The notes below the pieces were generated by a model. It searched no databases. It was not told where the DNA came from and saw only the letters and a list, made by a program, of their open reading frames with translations. Source: an uncultured Flavobacteriaceae bacterium (lineage in GTDB: Bacteria; Bacteroidota; Bacteroidia; Flavobacteriales; Flavobacteriaceae). Taken from it: a stretch of 15,547 nucleotides of DNA. Made by a program: the position numbers and the translations under genes. The DNA lies in the NCBI GenBank assembly GCA_947311815.1, contig CAMZMA010000123.1:1-15547 (forward strand), written 5' to 3'. Positions 6,933 to 13,857 of this stretch are shown piece after piece. Positions within the stretch are counted from its first letter, which is position 1; each line of letters starts with the position of its first letter.

Positions 6933-7991
6933 TTATAAAGTATTTATATTATTAAGATCTTCAAATGCTTTTTTTAATCTTTTTTTAAACGTTTGTTCTC
7001 CTTCTCGCAACCATTTTCTAGGGTCGTAATATTTTTTATTTGGTAAGTCAGCGCCTTCTGGGTTTCCTATTTGCGATTGTAAATAGCCAGATTTTTCACT
7101 CATATAATCTCTAATACCTTCTGTAAATGCGTACTGTAAATCGGTGTCAATATTCATTTTTATCACTCCGTATCCTATTGCTTCTCGTATTTCTTCTAGA
7201 GTAGATCCTGATCCTCCGTGAAAAACAAAATCGATAGTATTATGAGGAACATCGTATTTTTTTGAAATATAATCTTGCGAGTTGCGTAAAATTTATGGCG
7301 TTAATTTTACATTTCCTGGTTTGTACACACCATGTACATTACCAAATGCTGCTGCAATGGTAAATTGATCGCTTACTTTTAATAATTCTTCATAAGCATA
7401 GGCAACTTCTTCGGGTTGAGTATATAGTTTAGAGTCATCTACATCAGAATTATCTACGCCATCTTCTTCGCCGCCAGTAATTCCTAATTCAATTTCTAAA
7501 GTCATTCCCATTTTGCTCATTCTTGCTAAATAGGTTTTACAAATCGCAATATTTTCTTCTAGAGGTTCTTCCGATAAATCTATCATATGAGAACTGTATA
7601 AAGATCTGCCTGTTTCGGCAAAATGTTTTTCGCTGGCATCTAACAAACCGTCAATCCAAGGCAATAGTTTTTTTGCTGCATGATCTGTGTGTAAAATTAC
7701 AGGAACTCCGTATGCAACTGCCATTTCATGAATATGTTTTGCGCCTGCAACTGCTCCTGCAATGGCTGCTTTTTGATTTTCGTTGGATAAGCCTTTTCCT
7801 GCGTTAAAATGTGCCCCTCCGTTTGAAAATTGAATAATTACTGGCGAGTTTAATTCTTTGGCAGTTTCTAAAACGGTGTTTATTGTGTTTGAGCCAATGA
7901 CATTTACTGCGGGTAATGCAAATCCTTTTTCTTTGGCTAATTGAAATATTTTTTGAACTTCTTTTCCTGTGGCAACTCCTGCTTTTATCAT
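6933..7991 (-). pseudogene. fbaA: Class II fructose-bisphosphate aldolase, interrupted by one in-frame TAA
   Basis: Class II (zinc) aldolase interconverts fructose-1,6-bisphosphate with dihydroxyacetone phosphate and glyceraldehyde-3-phosphate. From ATG 7991 to TAA 6933 the frame is constant: 352 codons plus stop, close to E. coli FbaA (359). Codon 233 (7293-7295) is TAA, so normal translation yields 232 residues. Residues before the stop include Asp103-His104, the Glu175-Glu176 loop and His220. Beyond it the same frame encodes FVFHGGSGST (third zinc ligand His258) and KMNIDTD (Asn280, substrate binding), all offset by exactly six from E. coli numbering. The 232-residue product therefore lacks an essential metal ligand. 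No other frameshift or decay is visible. One substitution (AAA, CAA or GAA to TAA) explains it; relatives, from memory, read TPKIL here. The choices are a recent null mutation, a sequencing or assembly error, or read-through. A restart at GTG 7166 would give only a 77-residue fragment and is unlikely to matter. Confidence 0.9.
7293..7295 (-). other. Premature stop codon within fbaA
   Basis: The minus-strand codon is TAA between CCA (Pro232) and ATT (Ile234). Changing its first base (complement of 7295) restores Lys, Gln or Glu and reopens the whole aldolase frame. The site lies in an A-rich context, CCATAAATTTTACG on the minus strand. Confidence 0.95.
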
Positions 7992-8026
7992 AGTATTGTG
8001 TTTTAGTTGATTGTAAATGTGTGCAA

Positions 8027-8034
8027 CAAAATTA
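8027..8034 (-). promoter_or_regulatory. Candidate -7 promoter box for fbaA
   Basis: The minus strand reads TAATTTTG, matching TAnnTTTG, 36 bp upstream of the fbaA start codon. No matching -33 TTTG is evident. The 16-bp palindrome at 8076-8091 lies about 41 bp further upstream. Confidence 0.45.
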
Positions 8035-8075
8035 CATATTTTTTAGAGGAACTCCATAAAAAAATGTTTTTGATT

Positions 8076-8091
8076 ACGATAACGTTATCGT
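8076..8091. promoter_or_regulatory. 16-bp perfect palindrome: LacI-family-type operator or tamL terminator stem
   Basis: ACGATAACGTTATCGT is perfectly self-complementary and centred on AACGTT, the hallmark half-site junction of many LacI/GalR-family operators (for example PurR and CcpA sites). It lies 6 bp beyond the tamL stop codon and 85 bp upstream of the fbaA start. On the minus strand the palindrome is not followed by a clean T tract (AATCAAAAACATTTTTTT), so it would be a weak tamL terminator. An operator for fbaA is at least as plausible. No regulator gene is present in the window. Confidence 0.5.
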
Positions 8092-8097
8092 TTTTGC

Positions 8098-10581
8098 TTA
8101 GAAAGGATAGTTTATACCAAAGTTGTAAACGGCATCGCCAAAAGTGAAATTTTGAAACCATTTATCGTTTGTTAAATAAGGTTCGTAGGTTTTAAAACCA
8201 GCATCTAAACGTAGTACTAAAAAGCTTAAATCTACTCTAAGACCAAAACCAGCACCTACTGCAATTTCTTTTATCGAAGAAAATCCTTTAAATTTTGCTT
8301 TGTCATCTATAAATGATGCGTTGCTAATATCCCAAATATTGCCTGCATCAATAAAAAAAGCGCCTTTAAAATAGGAGACAATATCAAATCGATACTCTGC
8401 ACTGGTTATAAATTTTAAGCTACCAATATTGTATTCTAAACCTGTGTTGTTGGTTCCAGGGCCTAAACTATAAGATTTCCACGCTCTAATATCATTAGAT
8501 CCACCTGCAAAATAACTTTTTGTAAACGGAATTTGAGAACCGTCATACGGTAAAATAACCCCTAAAGAACTTCTAAAACCTAGGACAGTATTACTGCTTA
8601 AATTCCAAAATTTCTTATATTCAATATCCGTTTTAAAATATTGTGCTATAGGAATTCTAAATACCGTTTTTAAATTATTAGCGTTGTAATTTTTTGATAA
8701 TAATCCCATAATATTACCAGAATTGGCAATTCTAATTTTTAAAAACGAAAAATCAGTATCGTTAAAATTAGATTGATTGTTATAGGTAAATGAATAGGCA
8801 ATTGTAGGAATTAAAAAATCGGAGGTAACAATATGATACCTGTTTAAAATATTTACTGCATTTTGATATTCTATAGGGTGTGTAGCAGGAAAAGCACCAT
8901 CAGTAGAAACAGCATTCATAAATGTTACAATATCTGCAAAGTTTTCTACTTCATTGTCTGGTAATGCAGTAGTAGTGTAGCTTGTAGCGATGGTTTTGAG
9001 TTTTTTGTACTCTGAACTATATATTTCAAAATACCTTGATGTATTTAAATTTTTTACATATTGCGTATTAAAAATTTCTAATTGAATGGCTTTTTTTCTG
9101 TTGTAATGCCATTTGTAATCTGCTAATACGGTAAAGGTTTGTCTGTCTAAACCAATGTTTTTTTGAAAACTAGTACCTGTAGAAAACAAGGTTCTAGGAT
9201 TCATTCTTTTGGGTACTAATTTGTTTAATCCAAAAGGAGCAACAAAACGAGGAATTTCTAATGATGCATCTACACCGAGTTCCCAACCCGCACCATTGTT
9301 AGAATCGAAATAAGAACCTAAAGCAGATATTTTTAACAATTCTGACCCTCTAAACGTATTTCTATTTGTGATAGAAAACTTGCCAGAAATACCAATGTTT
9401 CTAATATTAGAGTGTGTTATTTCTGTATCAAAACCAACCGTATAAGTTTCAATAGGAGTTAAATAAATATTTGCTTCTAAGTTTTTATCATCTAAAATTT
9501 TATAATTAATAGTGATAGCTTTAAAGTTTTTTAATGATTTTAAATGAGTACGGGTTAAGTTACGCATAGTATCACTATAAATTTTATTGGGTTTTATAAA
9601 TAAAGATTGCGATAAGTATTTTGGATTGTAACGCACTTTTTTATGTGCGAAAAATTGATATCCTTTATAGCTAATAGAGTCTAAATAAGGTTCGTTTTTT
9701 TTCTGAAAACTATAATCAGTATAAATATTTATCTTTTTTACTTTCTGAATTTTAAAGGGTTTTTTAATGTAATCGCCATTTTTTTCGTACAATTCATCAG
9801 TAATTTTAAGCAATACATTTGTTTTGTAGTTGCTCGCTTTTGTGGTGTCAATATTGTAAAATCCTAAATTGGCTTCCGTAAAATTATAGATGCCGCTATT
9901 TCTAAAATGCTTAATAATCCTTTTAGCTTCATTAATAAAATTCTGATTATTATACTGCTCTCCTTTTTTTAAAAAACTTTCATCTTTAATGGTTGAATAC
10001 AGTTTTTTTAAAGCTCCCGACTCAATTTTAACAGCAATAGTATCTAAAAAAATAGCTCTTCCAGGTTTGATAAAATAGCTTACAACTCCTTTTTTATGTT
10101 TAGTTCCTTTTTTTTGAGCACTTACTTTTGCGTTAAAATAACCTTCGGTCATGTAATACGACTTTAAATTAGTAACGGTTTTCTTAATTTTTGTATCGTT
10201 AATAATAACAGGAGCTTGCCCATTTGTTAAAAACCATTTGTTTAAATTTACAAATGCGTTGGCATAAGCAATGGCTTGTTTTTCTGAAAAAATATTTTTC
10301 ACAACCTTATAAGAAGTAGGATGCTTTTTGCCCCAAACAGACGCTTTTTTTGGTTTATTAGTGTTACCTATATTATAGAAATATAATGAAATAGGTGCTC
10401 CTGCTACTTTGCTATTTGGTTTTTGTAATAAATATTTTCTTACTTCTGGGGCGCTTTTTTTTACACTATCTATAAAGATAAAGTTCTTAGTTAACAATCG
10501 TTCATTTTCTGCAACACGTTTAATGGGGTTACAAGAAATAAGAATAGAAATTATAAAAAGATAAAAAGAAACTTTTTTCAT
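8098..10581 (-). CDS. tamL: TamA-like outer-membrane lipoprotein (BamA/TamA superfamily, TamL type)
   Basis: An 827-residue Omp85-superfamily protein. The N-terminus is a lipoprotein signal with lipobox LISC, lipidated Cys at position 17, unlike proteobacterial TamA. Residues about 25-370 hold POTRA-like mixed alpha/beta repeats in the periplasm. Residues about 380-827 form the beta-barrel. FAGGSNDIRAW at 691-701 corresponds to the superfamily's loop-6 signature, with IRAW in place of VRGF/Y and its conserved Arg at 699. The chain ends in Phe (NYPF), as expected for a BAM-inserted barrel. The lipid anchor identifies it as the Bacteroidota TamL branch, thought to work with a TamB (DUF490) partner in envelope assembly; tamB is not in this window. 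The gene diverges from trmH across 71 bp and is followed, same strand, by fbaA after 106 bp. Confidence 0.87.
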   Translation of the reverse strand: MKKVSFYLFIISILISCNPIKRVAENERLLTKNFIFIDSVKKSAPEVRKYLLQKPNSKVAGAPISLYFYNIGNTNKPKKASVWGKKHPTSYKVVKNIFSEKQAIAYANAFVNLNKWFLTNGQAPVIINDTKIKKTVTNLKSYYMTEGYFNAKVSAQKKGTKHKKGVVSYFIKPGRAIFLDTIAVKIESGALKKLYSTIKDESFLKKGEQYNNQNFINEAKRIIKHFRNSGIYNFTEANLGFYNIDTTKASNYKTNVLLKITDELYEKNGDYIKKPFKIQKVKKINIYTDYSFQKKNEPYLDSISYKGYQFFAHKKVRYNPKYLSQSLFIKPNKIYSDTMRNLTRTHLKSLKNFKAITINYKILDDKNLEANIYLTPIETYTVGFDTEITHSNIRNIGISGKFSITNRNTFRGSELLKISALGSYFDSNNGAGWELGVDASLEIPRFVAPFGLNKLVPKRMNPRTLFSTGTSFQKNIGLDRQTFTVLADYKWHYNRKKAIQLEIFNTQYVKNLNTSRYFEIYSSEYKKLKTIATSYTTTALPDNEVENFADIVTFMNAVSTDGAFPATHPIEYQNAVNILNRYHIVTSDFLIPTIAYSFTYNNQSNFNDTDFSFLKIRIANSGNIMGLLSKNYNANNLKTVFRIPIAQYFKTDIEYKKFWNLSSNTVLGFRSSLGVILPYDGSQIPFTKSYFAGGSNDIRAWKSYSLGPGTNNTGLEYNIGSLKFITSAEYRFDIVSYFKGAFFIDAGNIWDISNASFIDDKAKFKGFSSIKEIAVGAGFGLRVDLSFLVLRLDAGFKTYEPYLTNDKWFQNFTFGDAVYNFGINYPF

Positions 10582-10594
10582 TAACTTTACGCCG

Positions 10595-10603
10595 TATAAT
10601 TTG
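10595..10603 (+). promoter_or_regulatory. Imperfect -7 box for trmH
   Basis: TATAATTTG resembles TAnnTTTG but has three instead of two bases between TA and TTTG. It lies 49 bp upstream of the trmH start. It is separated by 3 bp from the oppositely oriented box for tamL, so the two predicted promoters overlap. Confidence 0.3.
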
Positions 10604-10606
10604 CAT

Positions 10607-10614
10607 CAAAAATA
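10607..10614 (-). promoter_or_regulatory. Candidate -7 promoter box for tamL
   Basis: The minus strand reads TATTTTTG, an exact TAnnTTTG match, 26 bp upstream of the tamL start codon. That would give a leader of roughly 20 nt. No convincing -33 TTTG was found. Confidence 0.45.
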
Positions 10615-10652
10615 CTGTTTTTCATTCATTTTTTTGCGTTTAAAAATAATAA

Positions 10653-11372
10653 ATGAGTATCTCTAAAAATCATCTAAAATTAATAACTAGTTTACAACAA
10701 AAAAAGTATCGGCAAAAGCATCAATTATTTGTTGCTGAAGGAGTGAAAGTTGTAAAAGAGCTGTTGGCTTCTACGTTAGAGGTGCATACACTTTTTTGCA
10801 CACATGATTTTTTAGCACCTGTTGATAATGTAATTACGATTTCTGATAAGGAACTTAAAAAAATAAGCAATTTAAAAACACCTAATAAAGTGTTCGGTAT
10901 TTTTAAAATTCCAAAAGAAGAAGCGCTTAAAAACGATGAATTAACAATTGTCTTAGATGCAATAAATGATCCTGGTAATTTAGGGACTATTATTAGATTG
11001 TGCGATTGGTTTGGAGTTACGCAATTAGTTTGCTCTAAAGATACGGTAGATTGTTACAACTCAAAAGTTGTGCAGGCAAGTATGGGGTCTTTAACAAGAG
11101 TTTCAGTTATTTATACTGATGTGTCTAAGTACGTAGCAGAAACTAAACTTCCTATTTTTATGGCAGATATGAAAGGTGAAAATGTGTATAAAACAAAACT
11201 ACCCAAAGAAGCCATTTTAGTAATGGGTAATGAAGCAAATGGAGTATCAGATGAAATGAAAGCGCTTGTAAACTCAACACTTACCATACCAAGGTTTGGC
11301 GACTCTCAACAAACCGAAAGTTTAAATGTGGCTACTGCAACTGCTATATTATTGAGTGAGTTTAGACGATAA
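10653..11372 (+). CDS. SpoU/TrmH-family RNA 2'-O-methyltransferase
   Basis: The only plus-strand gene encodes a 239-residue SPOUT-class enzyme that methylates the 2'-OH of rRNA or tRNA using SAM. Residues about 5-85 form the small N-terminal substrate-binding domain (SpoU_sub_bind type). The knotted catalytic domain shows all three SpoU motifs: motif 1 around NDPGNLGTIIR (105-115, catalytic Arg115), motif 2 LVMGNEANGVS (189-199) and motif 3 IPRFGDSQQTESLNVATATA (212-231). Conservation of the motifs argues for an active methyltransferase, but the target nucleotide cannot be read from sequence. It resembles RlmB/mitochondrial MRM3-like members more than tRNA Gm18 TrmH, so no symbol is given. 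It diverges from tamL and ends 2 bp from the convergent porT gene. Confidence 0.93.
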   Translation: MSISKNHLKLITSLQQKKYRQKHQLFVAEGVKVVKELLASTLEVHTLFCTHDFLAPVDNVITISDKELKKISNLKTPNKVFGIFKIPKEEALKNDELTIVLDAINDPGNLGTIIRLCDWFGVTQLVCSKDTVDCYNSKVVQASMGSLTRVSVIYTDVSKYVAETKLPIFMADMKGENVYKTKLPKEAILVMGNEANGVSDEMKALVNSTLTIPRFGDSQQTESLNVATATAILLSEFRR

Positions 11373-11382
11373 ATTCACTCAA
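11352..11382. terminator. Inverted repeat at the trmH/porT convergent junction
   Basis: TTGAGTGA (11352-11359) and TCACTCAA (11375-11382) form a perfect 8-bp stem with a 15-nt loop spanning both stop codons. Neither side has a T tract, so as a rho-independent terminator it is weak. It could still limit read-through between the convergent genes or protect the 3' ends. Confidence 0.35.
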
Positions 11383-12061
11383 AAGCAAAGGTTAAGAAAA
11401 TACCTCGGGTACCTAAAAAATTGATAGGTTTGGTCCAAGAACTATTTGGGTCATTGTCGTATTTTAACTCGTTGTTAATGGCAAAAAGCCCACGAATTGA
11501 TGGAGAAAACTTAAAGAAATATAGGTAAATATCTACACCAAAGCCAATTTCGTACATAAAATTATGAATTTTCATTCTAAATTCTCCCGCAGAATTATCA
11601 TCTTGATTTTTTTCGTTACTAGAAAAATTATAATCGTAAGAAATTCCTGCTAACAAATAGGGTCTGATGTTTTTATACCTATTGGTACTTAGTTTTACAA
11701 CCAAAGGAAAATGTAAAAAAGTAGAACTCGCTTCTCTTACGCTATCTTTTTTTGTAGTAAAATAATTAAAATACATTTTTTTAGAATTGCTCATCAAACC
11801 AGGCTCTAAACGAAGATTAATGTTTTTATGAAGTCTGTAATCTACAATTAGCCCCACATTAAACCCAGGAGTTACTTTGGTGGTAATATAAGAAGGTGTT
11901 TCGTATCTTACTACAAAATCATTGTTGTTTAAACCTAAATAAAAGCCGTAATGTATTTTTCGCTTATCAAAATTTGGTAAGTAATCTACTCTATTTCTTT
12001 GTGCGTACAATGAGGCAGAAATCCATAAGAAAAAACCAAAAAGTATTATTTTTTTATTCAT
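11375..12061 (-). CDS. porT: PorT-type type IX secretion protein (8-stranded barrel)
   Basis: The product is 228 residues with a signal peptide (1-20, ending SLYA) and a predicted small outer-membrane beta-barrel that ends in FLTFAFE. Features seen are RKIHYGFYLGLN (35-46), which is the start of the barrel, then GFNVGLIVDYRL and LRLEPGLMSNSKKMYF-type strands, and a late strand FGVDIYLYFFKFSPSIRG. PorT (SprT in gliding flavobacteria) is required for type IX secretion of cargo and adhesins. I base the family call on the sequence pattern together with location directly after ubiE and beside trmH, an arrangement I recall as conserved in Flavobacteriaceae. The start codon overlaps the ubiE stop by one base (TAATG), so the two are probably translationally coupled. 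A generic PorT-like porin-family protein is the alternative. Confidence 0.8.
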   Translation of the reverse strand: MNKKIILFGFFLWISASLYAQRNRVDYLPNFDKRKIHYGFYLGLNNNDFVVRYETPSYITTKVTPGFNVGLIVDYRLHKNINLRLEPGLMSNSKKMYFNYFTTKKDSVREASSTFLHFPLVVKLSTNRYKNIRPYLLAGISYDYNFSSNEKNQDDNSAGEFRMKIHNFMYEIGFGVDIYLYFFKFSPSIRGLFAINNELKYDNDPNSSWTKPINFLGTRGIFLTFAFE

Positions 12062-12792
12062 TATTTTTTACTTGCTGTGTAAATGGTGGCGACACCAAAA
12101 GTTACGGGTGTGTATGTTGTATTAATAAACCCATTTTTTTTCAAAATATTGTTAAAAGCCTCTCCAAAAGGAAAAGAATTAGCAGATTCTGATAAATATG
12201 AATACGCAACTTTGTCTTTAGAAAATAGTTTGCCAATAATAGGTAAAATGAGATTGGTATAGAATTGATATCCTTGTTTAAATGGGAATTTTGTTGGGTT
12301 CGATGTTTCTAAAATCACAAAAGTTCCGTTGGGTTTTAAAACACGTAAAATTTCTTTTAAACCTTTGTCTAAATTCGCAAAATTACGTACACCAAAAGAA
12401 ACTGTAATGGCATCAAAGGTATTGTCTTTAAAGGGCATTTCTTCAGAGTCGCCCACCATCATTTCTATTTTTTCTGATAAATTTGCTGCGTCTATTTTTT
12501 CTTTTCCAACAGCTAACATCCCTTCAGAAATATCTAATCCAATAATTTTATCAGGATGTAAAGCAGCCATCATAATGGCTAAATCGCCTGTTCCAGTAGC
12601 GATATCTAGTAATTGTTTCGGGTTATTTTTTCCGATGATTTTAATCACTTTTTTTCGCCATTTTATATCAATTCCTAAAGAAATTACTCGATTTAAACCA
12701 TCGTAATTTTCAGAAATGTTGTCAAACATTTTGGCAACTTGTTCTTTTTTTCCTAAATCAGAATCTTTGTAAGGTTTTATTGTTTTAGACAT
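12061..12792 (-). CDS. ubiE: Demethylmenaquinone methyltransferase (UbiE/MenG)
   Basis: A 243-residue class I SAM methyltransferase performing the last step of menaquinone synthesis, C-methylation of demethylmenaquinone. Bacteroidota use menaquinone, so menG is functionally the better name. Family marks are KMFDNISENYDGLN at 21-34, SAM-binding motif I LLDIATGTGDLA at 61-72, the acidic GLDIS at 85-89, GDSEEMPF at 114-121, VSFGVRNFANLDKGL at 131-145, and SESANSFP at 201-208. Length is normal and the frame is intact. It sits 51 bp downstream of nfu, separated only by a weak hairpin, and overlaps porT by one base. This suggests an nfu-ubiE-porT transcript. Confidence 0.96.
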   Translation of the reverse strand: MSKTIKPYKDSDLGKKEQVAKMFDNISENYDGLNRVISLGIDIKWRKKVIKIIGKNNPKQLLDIATGTGDLAIMMAALHPDKIIGLDISEGMLAVGKEKIDAANLSEKIEMMVGDSEEMPFKDNTFDAITVSFGVRNFANLDKGLKEILRVLKPNGTFVILETSNPTKFPFKQGYQFYTNLILPIIGKLFSKDKVAYSYLSESANSFPFGEAFNNILKKNGFINTTYTPVTFGVATIYTASKK

Positions 12793-12816
12793 GGTGTTTT
12801 GTTAATTTCTTTTTTG

Positions 12817-12839
12817 AAAAACTACTTAAAGCAGAGTAG
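12817..12839 (-). terminator. Weak hairpin with T tract between nfu and ubiE
   Basis: On the minus strand CTACT, an 8-nt loop and AGTAG (12822-12839 region) are followed by five Ts (complement of 12817-12821). A 5-bp stem is short for a terminator. It may partly attenuate transcription from nfu into ubiE or mean nothing. Confidence 0.25.
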
Positions 12840-12843
12840 GAAT

Positions 12844-13752
12844 TTATCCGTTTATTGCCACAACTTCATTAATTTTATTAGGCAACATATCCATTAACAT
12901 CGCTTCGATACCGTTTTTTAAGGTAATGGTAGATGATGGGCAGCCGCTACAAGCACCTTGTAAAATTACGCTGACTACTTTGGTTTCTGGGTTGTAAGAT
13001 CTAAAAGCAATATTACCACCATCCGAAGCTACGGCAGGTTTTATATGCTCGTTTAAAATATCAACAATTTTTACCGATGTTTCATCTAAATCTTCTTTCT
13101 TTATTTCAGGTATTTGTGTGGGCGAATTGCAAACATCATCCGAAGAAATAGGTGTTGTAATTTTCTTACCGTCTTGTAAATAAGCTCTAATAAAAGTTCT
13201 AACTTCTGGGTAAATATCGCCCCATTCTACCATATCAAATTTAGTGATAGAAATGTAATTTTCTGAAATAAAGACTTCTTTTACAAACGGAAAAACAAAC
13301 AATTCTTTTGCCAATGGCGATACGATGTTTGCTTCATCAATGTTTTTGCATTCAACATCTTTTTCTACCAATGCTTTGTTGGTGCCAAATCGCATTACTG
13401 CAGGATTTGGTGTTACTTCGGCATATACTTCAATCGCTTCTTTTTTTGATGTTTTTTCTTCAGTAACAACAAGAGTATCTTTTTTAAGATAGGATTCAAT
13501 TTGTTGTTTTACTTCGTTTTGTACATCGCTCCATTGCACAATATCATACCGTTGTATGGCAATAAAGTTAGCGGTGATAAATACCTTTTTTACAAAAGGC
13601 AAATAAAATAATTGTTGTGCTAAAGGCGAATTTTTGGCTTCGTCTATATTAGAAAATTCGTAGCTGCCACCGTTTATTAAAGATTGATTGCTTACAAACT
13701 TAATAATGGTTGGGCTATTGGTTTCTTGTATCTGTAATTGTATTGTTTCCAT
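12844..13752 (-). CDS. NifU-type Fe-S scaffold/carrier protein with duplicated Nfu N-terminal domain
   Basis: The protein has 302 residues and three modules. Residues about 11-91 and about 112-195 are two homologous Nfu_N domains. Both contain a NIDEA..SPLA..LF..PFVK.VFI pattern (36-59 and 137-162) and a D(I/M)V(Q/E)W stretch (70-74 and 173-177). Residues about 225-298 are the NifU C-terminal domain with Cys268-Ser-Gly-Cys271 in QGACSGCPSS, which binds a bridging Fe-S cluster between two monomers. Such proteins carry clusters from the SUF machinery to target apoproteins. The linkers (92-111, 196-222) are polar and probably flexible. Duplicated Nfu_N domains are, as I recall, common in Flavobacteriia. 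The gene has a candidate promoter directly upstream and is followed by ubiE and porT on the same strand. Confidence 0.93.
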   Translation of the reverse strand: METIQLQIQETNSPTIIKFVSNQSLINGGSYEFSNIDEAKNSPLAQQLFYLPFVKKVFITANFIAIQRYDIVQWSDVQNEVKQQIESYLKKDTLVVTEEKTSKKEAIEVYAEVTPNPAVMRFGTNKALVEKDVECKNIDEANIVSPLAKELFVFPFVKEVFISENYISITKFDMVEWGDIYPEVRTFIRAYLQDGKKITTPISSDDVCNSPTQIPEIKKEDLDETSVKIVDILNEHIKPAVASDGGNIAFRSYNPETKVVSVILQGACSGCPSSTITLKNGIEAMLMDMLPNKINEVVAING

Positions 13753-13768
13753 GGTAAAAAATGAACCG

Positions 13769-13776
13769 CAAAATTA
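13769..13776 (-). promoter_or_regulatory. Candidate promoter for the nfu-ubiE-porT operon
   Basis: The minus strand reads TAATTTTG, matching TAnnTTTG, 17 bp upstream of the nfu start. A TTTG (complement of CAAA at 13800-13803) lies 23 bp further upstream, at the long end of spacing known for flavobacterial promoters. The predicted leader is only about 10 nt. Confidence 0.5.
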
Positions 13777-13800
13777 CGTCAAAAAAACTAAAAATCGGTC

Positions 13801-13834
13801 AAAAAAAAAGATTCTCGCATTTGCAAGAATCTTT
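13801..13834 (-). terminator. Intrinsic terminator after the OmpP1-like gene
   Basis: AAAGATTCT (13807-13815) and AGAATCTTT (13826-13834) form a perfect 9-bp stem around a 10-nt loop that can add a GC/GC pair step. The nine As at 13801-13809 read as a long T tract on the minus strand. It begins 23 bp past the stop codon of the OmpP1-like gene and separates it from nfu. Confidence 0.9.
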
Positions 13835-13857
13835 ATCGTTTTTAGAGTTGTTGGGGG

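Noticed and set aside
6933..7166. A separate 77-residue gene starting at GTG 7166.
   Set aside because: It is the in-frame C-terminal part of the aldolase beyond the premature stop and lacks an independent start region.
7523..7807. A 94-codon plus-strand open frame antisense to fbaA.
   Set aside because: It mirrors a well-conserved aldolase sequence, has no recognisable family and no promoter; it is a by-product of codon bias on the other strand.
11896..12192. A 98-codon plus-strand open frame across the porT-ubiE junction.
   Set aside because: It lies antisense to two recognisable genes and shows no family motif.
12329..12706. A 125-codon plus-strand open frame antisense to ubiE.
   Set aside because: It is entirely contained in a conserved methyltransferase gene and has a composition expected of an antisense frame.
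11375..13752. The whole window as an accessory island or defence system.
   Set aside because: All genes belong to core or lineage-typical families, no integrase, transposase, tRNA junction or toxin-antitoxin pair is visible, and base composition looks uniform.
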